NCBI GenBank assembly: GCA_018242585.1
Contig: JAFEBQ010000002.1
Span: forward strand, 62,001 to 126,000
DNA from: Planctomycetota bacterium
GTDB lineage: Bacteria; Planctomycetota; Planctomycetia; Pirellulales; PNKZ01
Direction: 5' to 3'
Length of the DNA: 64,000 nt
Both the position numbers and the translations under genes were made by a program. How positions within the stretch are numbered: the stretch's first letter is position 1; each line of letters starts with the position of its first letter. This document shows positions 26,191 through 34,550 of this stretch, one piece after another. The notes under the pieces are model-generated. The model was not told where the DNA came from and searched no databases. It worked only from the letters and a program-made list of their open reading frames with translations.

Positions 26191-27861
26191 TTACCGGCGC
26201 GGCTTGCCGCTGGTTGCATCACCCGAACTGGCTACGGGCTTCTCGGCCACAGCTTCGGCGTCGTCGTGCAGCTCTTCGCGAACCGGCTGGCCCCGTTCGT
26301 AGTTGGCGATTTCCTTTTTCAGGTTCTCGCGCGTGGCGTCATCGGTGGCTTCGTCCATGGCCTTCTTCGACCACTTCTTCGCCTCTCCGATATCGCCGGC
26401 CTCGGCGTACGCGGCTCCCAGGGTGCTGAGCAGATTCGATTGCTTGTAGTCGGTCACTTCGCAGGCGATCTTGGCTAACTCGATGGCCCGCTTGCCATCG
26501 CGGACCTTGTCGTCGGGTGAAGTGGACAGCACCCAGGCCAGGTTGTTTAGCAAGCCGCTCTCGCGCGGGGCCTGCTTGACGGCCTCGTTATAGTCGGCGA
26601 CCGCGTCGCGGTGACGCCCCATACCCAACAGCGTATCGCCGCGGACATAGCGCAACAGCCACTGCTGAGGGTCGATGGCAATCGCGGCGTCGAGCACCTT
26701 CACCGCTTCGCCGTAACGATGCTGCTGCCGATAGAGCACCGCCAACTGCATTTGCAACTCCAACTCCCGCGGCTCGTTCTCGACCGCCTGCTTGATTTCG
26801 GCGATCGCTTCCTCGGGCTGGCCGCTCAGGGTCAGCGTCGTGGCTAGGATTTTCAGCGACGGCACATGCTTGGGTTGCAGTTTCAAGACACGGCGCACGT
26901 CGGCCAGCGCGCCTTCGTACTGCTTCAAATGCGCCAGTGACTGGGCCCGCAGTAGCAGCGCCGTGGCATTGTCTTCGTCCAACTTCAGCACCTTGGCCAC
27001 CGATTGGGCGACGGCCTGGTAGTCCTCGGCCATGAACTCCATTTGCGCTTTTTGCAGCCAGGCGGCAATCGACTTGGGGGCCAACTCCGTGGCCTTGTCG
27101 AACTCCACGCGAGCTTCGTCCATTCGCTTGAGCATGGCCAACGTCACGCCGCGCACTTCGTGCGTGGCGGCGTCGCCTGGCTCCAATTCAATCGCCTTGT
27201 CAAAGTCGGCCAGCGCCTCGTCGAACTTGTCTTCCGCCAGATAGATCGCCCCGCGCGTACGCAACGGCGCCGGCTCGGTCGGCTTGACCTTGTGTGCGGC
27301 GGTCAGGTCTTCGATTCGCTGCTCCGGCGTCTCGCGCGTGTTCGAGCGGATCATCAGCACTTCGTAGTGCATCTCGGGCTCGTCTTTGCCCAACTCCAAA
27401 GCCCGCTCCAACGAGCGCTTCAGTTCGGCGCGATCGCCGCCGGGCAGGCTGTTCAGCCGCACCAGCAGCAAGTGCGTCGGCGCTTGCTCGGGATCGTTCT
27501 CCAGTGACTTGCGCGCGTCGCGACGGGCGGCCTCGCGCAACTGCGGCCAGCGCGGGTCGGGCTGCTCGGGAGCAAAGATGGCCGAGGTGATAGCCTGGGC
27601 GCGTTGATACAGCGACGAAGCCAGCAGGTAGCGCGCGAACTCGTTGTTCTCTTCGTTCAGCCCCAGGTCGATCGCACGTTCGATCAACTCGATGACGTTG
27701 TTCAAATCGTCGAGCGATTCAATCGACAACTTCGCCGACACCGCGGCGTCGAGGTCGGCTTGCCCCCGCGCTTCGCCCGTGTCCTCACCCTTCTTGGGAG
27801 CGGCAAACGCTAGCGGCGCCACCAAAATCAGGGCCGCGAAACAAACTACGCCAAACCTCAT
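26191..27861 (-). CDS. Exported tetratricopeptide-repeat protein
   Basis: 556 aa from the ATG at 27861, which starts a signal peptide (FGVVCFAALILVAPLAFAAP). The rest is a run of TPR units, for example AAWLQKAQMEFMAEDYQAVA, ATALLLRAQSLAHLKQYEGA, WLLRYVRGDTLLGMGRHRDA and LLNNLAWVLSTSPDDKVRDG. TPR arrays act as protein-binding scaffolds. No enzymatic domain is present. The last 40 residues are charged and low complexity. The partner proteins are unknown; it stands alone on its strand. Confidence 0.9.
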   Translation of the reverse strand: MRFGVVCFAALILVAPLAFAAPKKGEDTGEARGQADLDAAVSAKLSIESLDDLNNVIELIERAIDLGLNEENNEFARYLLASSLYQRAQAITSAIFAPEQPDPRWPQLREAARRDARKSLENDPEQAPTHLLLVRLNSLPGGDRAELKRSLERALELGKDEPEMHYEVLMIRSNTRETPEQRIEDLTAAHKVKPTEPAPLRTRGAIYLAEDKFDEALADFDKAIELEPGDAATHEVRGVTLAMLKRMDEARVEFDKATELAPKSIAAWLQKAQMEFMAEDYQAVAQSVAKVLKLDEDNATALLLRAQSLAHLKQYEGALADVRRVLKLQPKHVPSLKILATTLTLSGQPEEAIAEIKQAVENEPRELELQMQLAVLYRQQHRYGEAVKVLDAAIAIDPQQWLLRYVRGDTLLGMGRHRDAVADYNEAVKQAPRESGLLNNLAWVLSTSPDDKVRDGKRAIELAKIACEVTDYKQSNLLSTLGAAYAEAGDIGEAKKWSKKAMDEATDDATRENLKKEIANYERGQPVREELHDDAEAVAEKPVASSGDATSGKPRR

Positions 27862-28043
27862 GGCGACAATCCTTTCTGGGTTGAACCGGCAGCGCAGCCG
27901 CCATCCTGGCGGGCGCTCAGCGTGGACCATTATGCGCCGCCCCCGGAAATGGAGCTATGCGAGTTTTCCTCGCAGTTGCCAGATTTTGCTAGCTGGCGAT
28001 TCGGCCGCACGCGGGAAGTGACGCCTTGGCAGCCACCCGTGGT

Positions 28044-29153
28044 CTAAGCCAGCTTCAGCGGGAAGTCGCTCAGCAGTTCCACGCCGGTCGGTGTGACCAG
28101 GTAGTCATTTTCCAGCCGAATCCCGCCGTGTAGCGTCGGCCCATACAAGCCCGGCTCGGCCGTGAACACTTCGCCGACCTCGAACGTGTCGTCCCAGTGC
28201 GGGTTCAGGTGGGGCGCTTCGTGCGGGAACAGCCCGATGCCGTGCCCCAAGTGATGTTCGAACTTGCCCAAATGGCTGCCGACCAAGTGCTCGTTGACCA
28301 ACTCAAAAAGCTGCCGGCACGAGGCCCCCGGCTTGACGAACCGCTGGACGATGGTGAACACCTCGGCGATCCGCTCCCAGGCCTGGTGCTGGTCGTCGGT
28401 CGGTCGGCGATTAACGGCAAAGGCCCGGCAATTGTCGGCAAAGTAGCCCCGAAACGCCGGCCCCAGGTCCAGAATGTATAGCTCGCCGTCCCGGGCCGCG
28501 CGGGGCCGGGGCGCGCCGCCCGGCACGCCACAGGCATAGTCGTTGCCGGTGCCGGTCAGCATCTCGCCAAACTCGCGGACGGCGACCCCTTGCAGGGTGT
28601 TGAACACGTCAAGTTCCGAGACGCCCGGCTCGATCATCTCGCGAGCGGCGGCGTACATGGCCCCCGTGCCGGCGATGGCTTTCTTGATCCGAGCCAGCTC
28701 GTCGGGATCCTTTTTCCGCCGTAGTTTGAACAGTGCTGGTTCGATATCGACCAGTTCGGCCGACAGTTCCTGAGTAATGTGGGGCCCGCAGACCGAGAAT
28801 TCGACGCCCACGCGGCGGGGCTTGGGCTTCTGGGCCAAGGCCGCCAGCAAGGCCTGGCTCGAGGCGTGCCGCTGGTCGTTTCGCAGCGTCGAATGCCACT
28901 GGGCGGCATAGGTCACCACCTCGTCGGCCGCCGCGACCGCCGGCGCCTGGTTCGGCGCGACCAGCGTGCAATGTCCGTCGGCCCACAGGGCGACCGCCGG
29001 CTCGAACGTCCAGGCGAACCGCGGCCCGGCCAGGTATTGCACATGCTCGATCCGGTTGACGATCACCAAGTCGAGCTTCAGCTCCTGCATCACCGCCAAC
29101 AAGCGCTGCTGCCGCCCGCGGCTGAAGGGAATCGAGATGTCGTATTCGCTCAT
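28044..29153 (-). CDS. M24 family metallopeptidase (Xaa-Pro aminopeptidase-like)
   Basis: 369 aa. The N-terminal creatinase-like domain covers about residues 1-135. The C-terminal pita-bread domain has the five metal ligands: two Asp in LDLGPAFRGYFADNCRAF, His in HHLGHGIGLFPHEAPHL, Glu in VFTAEPGLYGP and Glu in GGIRLENDYLVT. Length fits Xaa-Pro aminopeptidases and dipeptidases. It is cytoplasmic, with no signal peptide. It should release N-terminal residues next to proline; exact specificity cannot be read from sequence. Confidence 0.92.
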   Translation of the reverse strand: MSEYDISIPFSRGRQQRLLAVMQELKLDLVIVNRIEHVQYLAGPRFAWTFEPAVALWADGHCTLVAPNQAPAVAAADEVVTYAAQWHSTLRNDQRHASSQALLAALAQKPKPRRVGVEFSVCGPHITQELSAELVDIEPALFKLRRKKDPDELARIKKAIAGTGAMYAAAREMIEPGVSELDVFNTLQGVAVREFGEMLTGTGNDYACGVPGGAPRPRAARDGELYILDLGPAFRGYFADNCRAFAVNRRPTDDQHQAWERIAEVFTIVQRFVKPGASCRQLFELVNEHLVGSHLGKFEHHLGHGIGLFPHEAPHLNPHWDDTFEVGEVFTAEPGLYGPTLHGGIRLENDYLVTPTGVELLSDFPLKLA

Positions 29154-29167
29154 TCGATCAACTCCGA

Positions 29168-29268
29168 GATAATGACCAATGTCTAAATCTCAATGACCAA
29201 GGACGAGGAATGTTCCCGAATGACCATTCCATTCGCGAATTGGTCATTGGAACTTGGTCATTGGGGCT
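29168..29268. repeat. ATGACCAA / TTGGTCAT repeat tract between genes
   Basis: The gap holds ATGACCAATG, AATGACCAAGG, AATGACCATTCC and then the opposite orientation TTGGTCATTGG and TTGGTCATTGGGG. Together they can fold into a hairpin. This simple repeat is found between genes in many environmental genomes; no gene is present. Confidence 0.55.
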
Positions 29269-29270
29269 TC

Positions 29271-30158
29271 TTATTCGCTTCGCCCATAAAAGGCGGCTAC
29301 GGGCAGCCCGGTTTGCCGCCTCACCAGGGCCGACAACTCGTCGACCTCGGCATCGCTCAAGGACGAGACGTTGCGCTCGGCCGGCGGTCGGGCCACGGTG
29401 TAGACCTGAACCAGGCTCAGCTTGCCGCCGGCCGCGATGACCTCGTTCAAGCGATCGCAGAACGCCTGCTGCTCGGCGGCCGACGGACCATGCCCGTCGA
29501 TCCGCATGAACAGGGCTTGAATCACCAGCGGCCGCACCCGGGCCGCAGCGGTGATGTTATCCAAGATTTGCTGGAACGGAATGCTCGTCCGCTCGATCTG
29601 TCGGTAATAGGACTCGGTGCCGGCGTCGAGCTTGGCCCAGATTTCACCTTGGTTCGCGTCCAGGATCGCCAGGCCACGCTGGACGGCCGGCCGATGAAAC
29701 ATACTGGCGTTGGTAATCAGCACTAGTTTCACCTGATCGAGGCCGCGTGTGCGCTTCCGCTCGGCCACGGCGGCGACCACCTCGTCAAAGTTGCGGTGCG
29801 TGGTCGGCTCGCCGTCGCCGCTGAAAGCGATGTCGTTCAAGCGCCGCAACGGCGCCGGCGTGGCGGCCCATTTCCCCTCGGCGAACAAGGCACCGCTCGT
29901 CACGAGATCAAGCATTTCGTCCAACTCGGCCAACAGCGCCGGCAGGTCAACGAAGTCGGTCTCTCCCTTTTCGACCCGGTTTACCTGACAGTAGATGCAG
30001 TCGAAGTTGCAAACTTTGTCCGGGTTCAGGTTGATCCCGATCGACACGCCCCCCGACCGGCGACTGAGGACCGGGTAGACAAACCGGTTGGCCTCGAATC
30101 GGCGCGGATGGGCCGAAAACAAGGGGAGGGCATCGGTCTGGTTCGTGGGGAGCGGCAT
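29271..30158 (-). CDS. Radical SAM protein
   Basis: 295 aa. The [4Fe-4S]-binding motif CNFDCIYCQVNR (CxxxCxxC) is at about residue 50, followed by an SAM-binding glycine/glutamate motif (DIAFSGDGEPTTHRNFDEVV). The radical SAM barrel continues with LVLITNASMFHRPAV and KLDAGTESYYRQI. The C-terminal part has no extra cysteine cluster. The closest described relatives are small anaerobic-type radical SAM proteins of unknown reaction, often compared with the wyosine-synthesis family. Substrate unknown; gene is monocistronic here. Confidence 0.9.
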   Translation of the reverse strand: MPLPTNQTDALPLFSAHPRRFEANRFVYPVLSRRSGGVSIGINLNPDKVCNFDCIYCQVNRVEKGETDFVDLPALLAELDEMLDLVTSGALFAEGKWAATPAPLRRLNDIAFSGDGEPTTHRNFDEVVAAVAERKRTRGLDQVKLVLITNASMFHRPAVQRGLAILDANQGEIWAKLDAGTESYYRQIERTSIPFQQILDNITAAARVRPLVIQALFMRIDGHGPSAAEQQAFCDRLNEVIAAGGKLSLVQVYTVARPPAERNVSSLSDAEVDELSALVRRQTGLPVAAFYGRSE

Positions 30159-30289
30159 TGAGATGGAAGTTCTGAAAGGCGACGATTTCCTACCTATTTA
30201 TACACACAACCGGCCGGGCAGGGCAGCTAGCAACCGGGCGACTTAACTGGCGTTGTCCGGAAACCGATGGGGCCGTACAAGGGACGGCC

Positions 30290-30805
30290 ATGATCGCCAG
30301 ATTCTCGCTCAAATCGTTGCTCAAGCCGCGCGTGCGCGTGGCGCTCGCCGTGGCCCTGGTCGCGGCGGCGGGGCTCAGCAGCGCGCGCTATGCCGAACGC
30401 GGCCTCAGACACCACCGCGAGGGTTACACCAGTCGCTATGCGGCGTTTACCGCGCGGCTTGATCCGCTACGTGCCCATCTGCCGACCGACGGCACGATTG
30501 GCTACCTCGCCCAGCCCGATCCTACGACCGACGAGTTGGTCAACGCCTATCGCCAGTCGCTGATCGGCTATGACTTGCTGCCGTGCCGGGTCGAGCCGGC
30601 CGCCGAGCAGGAATTGATTCTGTTCGACGCGGACGATCCGCAAGTGGAACCAGCCCAAGCGCGCACTGGAAGCTGGTTGCTCGTGGCCCAAGGCGGCGCT
30701 GGAATGAAGTTGTACCGCACGGAGTTGGGCGTTCACGCCAGCCAGGCGCGCGCCACGCAGGTTGACGAGTGGAATCGATTGCGCGCGGCGCGGGTGGGAC
30801 GATGA
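30290..30805 (+). CDS. Exported or membrane-anchored hypothetical protein
   Basis: 171 aa with an N-terminal hydrophobic segment (VRVALAVALVAAAGLSSARY) after basic residues, so anchored or secreted. No domain recognised. Its last four bases overlap the start of the following polytopic membrane gene (ATGA), which argues for translational coupling and a shared process. The sequence LRAHLPTDGTIGYLAQPDPT is typical of small partner proteins found next to membrane glycosyltransferase-like genes, but this is a weak hint. Confidence 0.65.
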   Translation: MIARFSLKSLLKPRVRVALAVALVAAAGLSSARYAERGLRHHREGYTSRYAAFTARLDPLRAHLPTDGTIGYLAQPDPTTDELVNAYRQSLIGYDLLPCRVEPAAEQELILFDADDPQVEPAQARTGSWLLVAQGGAGMKLYRTELGVHASQARATQVDEWNRLRAARVGR

Positions 30806-32292
30806 TTACGGCACTATTCCTCGCCATCGCGCTGCCGACTTGGGCGATGTATCACGTCGTCGGCGCTGGCCTGGTCATTACGAATGGAAAGTCCGGCCGG
30901 CTTCCACTGGTGCTTGGCTTGGCACTTGGGTTGGGTTTGGGCCTGACGGCTTGTAGCTATTTACTCTGGCGCGTCGCGGTGGGTGCGCCCGATTGGCGTT
31001 ACCTGGCTTGTGAGTCGATCGCGCTGCTCGTTGTAGGATTGTTCGCCCGGCAGCGGCACCTGGCCAATCAACGGGGCGCACTACCAGTTCACGTTGAATC
31101 AGTTGCGCCGGTATCCGGCATCCTGCGCTGGCTCCCATGGGCAAGTTGGGCGACCTTGTTGCTTACCGCGGCCGCGCTGGTGTTGGGCTACCGGGACGAG
31201 CCGATGGGATCGAGCGACGCTTGGTGCATTTGGAATCACCGCGCGCGGGTGTTGCATCGGGGCGGGGATGCGTGGCAGTCGTTCCTCACGGCCGAAGCGC
31301 CCCACGCCGATTATCCGCTCTTGGCGCCGGCTTGCTCGGCGCGGCTATGGGCATACGGAGGCGAAACCCGCTGGGGACCGTGGCTGGTGCAATCGTTGTT
31401 CATGGGCGCGCTGTGTGCTGTGATTTACGGTGGCGTTGCCTTGGTGACGACGCGCTCGATGGGGCATTTGGCGCTATTGGCATTGTTGGCCGACGTGCGC
31501 ATCGCTCAGCTCGCGGTCACGCAATATGCCGAAACCGCGCTGCAGTTTTACTTTGCCGCGGCCGTCATCGCCGCGGGGCTGGCGGCCACCAAAACGGCTC
31601 CGCGCGTGGCAGGGTACGCACTGAGCGGTTTGTTGGCGGCGTTGGCGGCTTGGACCAAGAACGAAGGAATCATGTTCGTCGCCGTCGCCGGGCTAACGAT
31701 CGTCATCAGCAGCGCCTGGTACGCAGGCTGGCGCGGCGCCTTCGAGAATACGAGGGCTTGGCTCGCCGGAGGCATCGCCGTCTTACTGCTGGTCGCGCTC
31801 TATAAATTATCAGTCCAGGTCGACAACGATCTGGTCGCGGGACAAAACCTGAGCGATACGTGGCAGCGGCTGACTGATCTATCGCGATGGAGTGTCGTGC
31901 TGGGCGGGGCGGGGCGGATCACCGCTACGGTTCTGAAGGCCGCCGTGGTGTTGTTGCCGCTGGCCGCAATGGCGCTGGGACCGAGCAAGGACCGCTCGTT
32001 GCGACCTGCGGCGATGCTGGCAGTGGCCGTCTTGGCATTAATGTCGGCGGGCTTTGCCCTGGTGCTGATCACGACGCCCAATGATTTGCAATGGCACGTC
32101 AATACCTCGGTCGATCGGTTGATTAGTCAGTTGTTCCCGATCGCGATCTGGGCAGCGGCCTGCTGGCTAGCCGCGCCGGAACATTTGCTCGAGCAAGGGA
32201 AATACATCCCATCGCTTCGGCCAGACTTTGACCGAGCGCAGCCCCAGGGACATGCAGCGGGCACAGGCCCATTCTATCGGCGCGCCGGTTGA
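30802..32292 (+). CDS. Polytopic membrane protein, possibly GT-C type glycosyltransferase
   Basis: 496 aa from the ATG at 30802. About ten to twelve hydrophobic segments are visible (for example LFLAIALPTWAMYHVVGAGL, PLVLGLALGLGLGLTACSYL, LLTAAALVLGYRDEPMG). The first loop after helix 4 contains DEPMGSSDAWCIWNHRAR, with acidic residues where GT-C enzymes of the PMT/ArnT type carry catalytic Asp/Glu. Residues YPLLAPACSARLWAYGGETR follow, in line with that class. No direct family hit is claimed. It ends with a polar tail. It is coupled to the preceding small gene. Confidence 0.65.
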   Translation: MITALFLAIALPTWAMYHVVGAGLVITNGKSGRLPLVLGLALGLGLGLTACSYLLWRVAVGAPDWRYLACESIALLVVGLFARQRHLANQRGALPVHVESVAPVSGILRWLPWASWATLLLTAAALVLGYRDEPMGSSDAWCIWNHRARVLHRGGDAWQSFLTAEAPHADYPLLAPACSARLWAYGGETRWGPWLVQSLFMGALCAVIYGGVALVTTRSMGHLALLALLADVRIAQLAVTQYAETALQFYFAAAVIAAGLAATKTAPRVAGYALSGLLAALAAWTKNEGIMFVAVAGLTIVISSAWYAGWRGAFENTRAWLAGGIAVLLLVALYKLSVQVDNDLVAGQNLSDTWQRLTDLSRWSVVLGGAGRITATVLKAAVVLLPLAAMALGPSKDRSLRPAAMLAVAVLALMSAGFALVLITTPNDLQWHVNTSVDRLISQLFPIAIWAAACWLAAPEHLLEQGKYIPSLRPDFDRAQPQGHAAGTGPFYRRAG

Positions 32293-32579
32293 ACCTTCAG
32301 TTTCCCCTGGCACAACCGCTGCCGGCGCATCCCTCACGATCAGCCCCAACTGGGGTGAATCCGTGGACGTCCCAGCAGGCATGATGCCCTTTGGCAACAG
32401 ACCGTGCATCACGCGATTGGGACACGGGCGACATACTGGCGGGAAAAGGCCCCATGTCCCTCCCAATACTTTCGAGCCAGGGGGGTGACGACCCGGCCCA
32501 GGTTTTCGGGCTATGCTTCAGTTGGAAGTAGTCTTTGTGGCTTTCCACCACCCTCTGGCCCCCGCAAACCGGTCACGGC

Positions 32580-33905
32580 ATGACGGCCATCGCGACACTC
32601 GCAGTGCCTTGCAATACGCTGTTGCGCTGCGCGGTCTGTACAACCGTGCTGCCGCTCCGCCTGGCGCGGCACGACGAGCAGGCCGGCGATTGGACCTGTG
32701 CCGAGTGCGGCTCCACAATGTCAGCGGTGTTCGACGCGACGGCGCCCGTCCACGTGCTGCGCAATGCCCGGCCGGCGGCCAAGCCGCCAGTGGCTGACTC
32801 GACGTTGAGCCTGAGTCGCTATGTGCCGAAGGGGACGGCCCAAGAGGCGTTGCCAACTCGCAAACGCCTGGTCTGCCCTTTTCAGACTTCCGATTCGCGC
32901 GAGTTCGACGCCGAGATCACCTCAGGCGCGGGGTTGATTCACGAACTCCAAGGCGAGGCGTTCCTCAAGAACTCGAACCAGTCGCGCGGCGCCGAACCCT
33001 TTGATGCTCGGCTGGCCCACGTGATGGTCCAACAAATCGACGCCACCGCCGCGGCCGTCGAGGATATGTTCAAGCGAATCTCGCTGTGCAAGTCGCCGGA
33101 ACTGAACAAGCTGCCGATCCTGGCCGAAGACGCCTTGACCCGTGCGGCTGATGACATCGATCTGTTCGTCACGCTCGGGCTGAATCGCCCGGGCACCGAC
33201 GCCCTGCCACGGCACAGCTTGCACTCGGGCATGCTGGCCATGAGCATTGCGGCCCACATGGGCTTCGACGGGCAAACGCTGGTCGATCTTGGTCTAGGCT
33301 GCCTGATTCACGATGTCGGGATGCTGAAGCTGGAAGACGCGCTGTACGCCCGCCCCAGGGTACTGGAACATGATGAGTTCCTGCCGATCCTGAAACACCC
33401 GATCTACACGCTCGACATCTTGAGCCCCCACATGGGCGCGCTGTCCACCGGAACGCGCGCCGTGGCCTATCAATTGCACGAGCGCTGCGACGGCAGCGGG
33501 TACCCACGGGCGCGCACCGCCGATTCGATTCACCAACTGGCCAAGATCGCCGCCGTCTCCGACGTGTACATCGCCTTGGTGTCGTCGCGGCCACATCGCC
33601 CCGGCCTGATGCCATACTTCGCCATCGAGCGACTGCTGCGTGACACGAGGCAGGGGTTGTTCGACCCAGCCGTGGTCCGGGCCCTGTTACACACCGTATC
33701 ATTGTTTCCGCTAGGATCGTTCGTGTTGTTAAGCGACGGCCGCGCCGGCCAGGTGATTCGCAGCAATGGCAAGACGTATGACCGGCCCGTGGTCGAAGTC
33801 TGCCGCAAGGACGGTCGCGCGGTCCAGCGCGATATCATCGATCTGACCGCCGAGCAGGACATCAAGATCGTCCGGGCCATGCAGTCGCTGAACGAAGCCA
33901 CGTAG
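32580..33905 (+). CDS. HD-GYP domain protein with N-terminal zinc-ribbon-like segment
   Basis: 441 aa from the ATG at 32580 (an earlier GTG at 32535 is possible). The N-terminus has CxxC...CxxC (RCAVCTTVLP, TWTCAECG-like WTCAECGSTM). The HD-GYP phosphodiesterase domain covers about residues 200-390: LHSGMLAMSIAAHMGFD, CLIHDVGMLKLED, ILKHPIYTLDIL, VAYQLHERCDGSGYPR, KIAAVSDVYIALVSSRPH. Two positions deviate from the usual pattern: the first His of HHE is Leu, and the DAL after DVY is IAL. The family breaks down c-di-GMP; activity here is uncertain. A c-di-GMP riboswitch lies 14 kb away. Confidence 0.87.
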   Translation: MTAIATLAVPCNTLLRCAVCTTVLPLRLARHDEQAGDWTCAECGSTMSAVFDATAPVHVLRNARPAAKPPVADSTLSLSRYVPKGTAQEALPTRKRLVCPFQTSDSREFDAEITSGAGLIHELQGEAFLKNSNQSRGAEPFDARLAHVMVQQIDATAAAVEDMFKRISLCKSPELNKLPILAEDALTRAADDIDLFVTLGLNRPGTDALPRHSLHSGMLAMSIAAHMGFDGQTLVDLGLGCLIHDVGMLKLEDALYARPRVLEHDEFLPILKHPIYTLDILSPHMGALSTGTRAVAYQLHERCDGSGYPRARTADSIHQLAKIAAVSDVYIALVSSRPHRPGLMPYFAIERLLRDTRQGLFDPAVVRALLHTVSLFPLGSFVLLSDGRAGQVIRSNGKTYDRPVVEVCRKDGRAVQRDIIDLTAEQDIKIVRAMQSLNEAT

Positions 33906-33938
33906 CAGGCTTTAACCGTTCAGCACCTTCACAAGTCG

Positions 33939-34550
33939 TTATTCGATCAGCGGCTTGATCGCAATGCGGCGCACTTCGTCGTCGATGCCGTCCCCTTCCA
34001 GCACTTGGGGGGCACGTTCGCGCAACAACTGACGCCAGCGGTGGTCGTCGCGCCAGCGCTGAACCGGCAACAAGGCATCGAGCAATCGTTCGCCCAAGGC
34101 GTCAATCTGGGGCCGGATGGTCGTGGCTAAGTCGGGGGCTTGAACTGGCTGGGGCAAGATAACTGAAGGTCGGCTGAGATCACGCTCTTGAATCAGCTTG
34201 CCGGCATCGATCTGGGCGCGGACGACGGCCACGGTCCAGTCCGCATCGAGGCCGCGCCAGCGCCCCGCCTCGGCGGTCTGGTCGAGCACTTGCCGCTCGC
34301 GCGCCGTGTCGGTCACTGGTAGCTCGGCGCGGCGTTTGAACTCGGCCACGTCATGCATCAATCGTAAACGATCGCGCAAGACGACCAACAGCGCGTCAAC
34401 ATCTCGCTCGGCGTGCGCTGGCAGCGGCGCGTCGAGCGTCGCCTCGGTCTCAGGGGGCGCGGCCGGAGCACAGCCCAGCCCCATGACGGCAATCGCCAGG
34501 AGCACGCCGTAGCGAGCCAGCTTGCGCCGCAATGAAAAAACCTCGTTCAA
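33939..34550 (-). CDS. Lipoprotein of unknown function in the channel operon
   Basis: 203 aa. The N-terminus is a lipoprotein signal: basic residues, a hydrophobic stretch (YGVLLAIAVMG) and a lipobox LGC at about residues 25-27. The mature part is helical and charged, without a known domain. Its start overlaps the stop of the MscS gene by 4 nt (ATGA), so it is coupled to it and probably acts with it at the envelope. It is the last gene of the minus-strand run. Confidence 0.75.
   Translation of the reverse strand: MNEVFSLRRKLARYGVLLAIAVMGLGCAPAAPPETEATLDAPLPAHAERDVDALLVVLRDRLRLMHDVAEFKRRAELPVTDTARERQVLDQTAEAGRWRGLDADWTVAVVRAQIDAGKLIQERDLSRPSVILPQPVQAPDLATTIRPQIDALGERLLDALLPVQRWRDDHRWRQLLRERAPQVLEGDGIDDEVRRIAIKPLIE

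Noticed and set aside
29168-29268. CRISPR-like repeats in the ATGACCAA tract
   Set aside because: Units are short, irregular and in both orientations, without spacers of constant length or cas genes; no CRISPR array was seen in the window.
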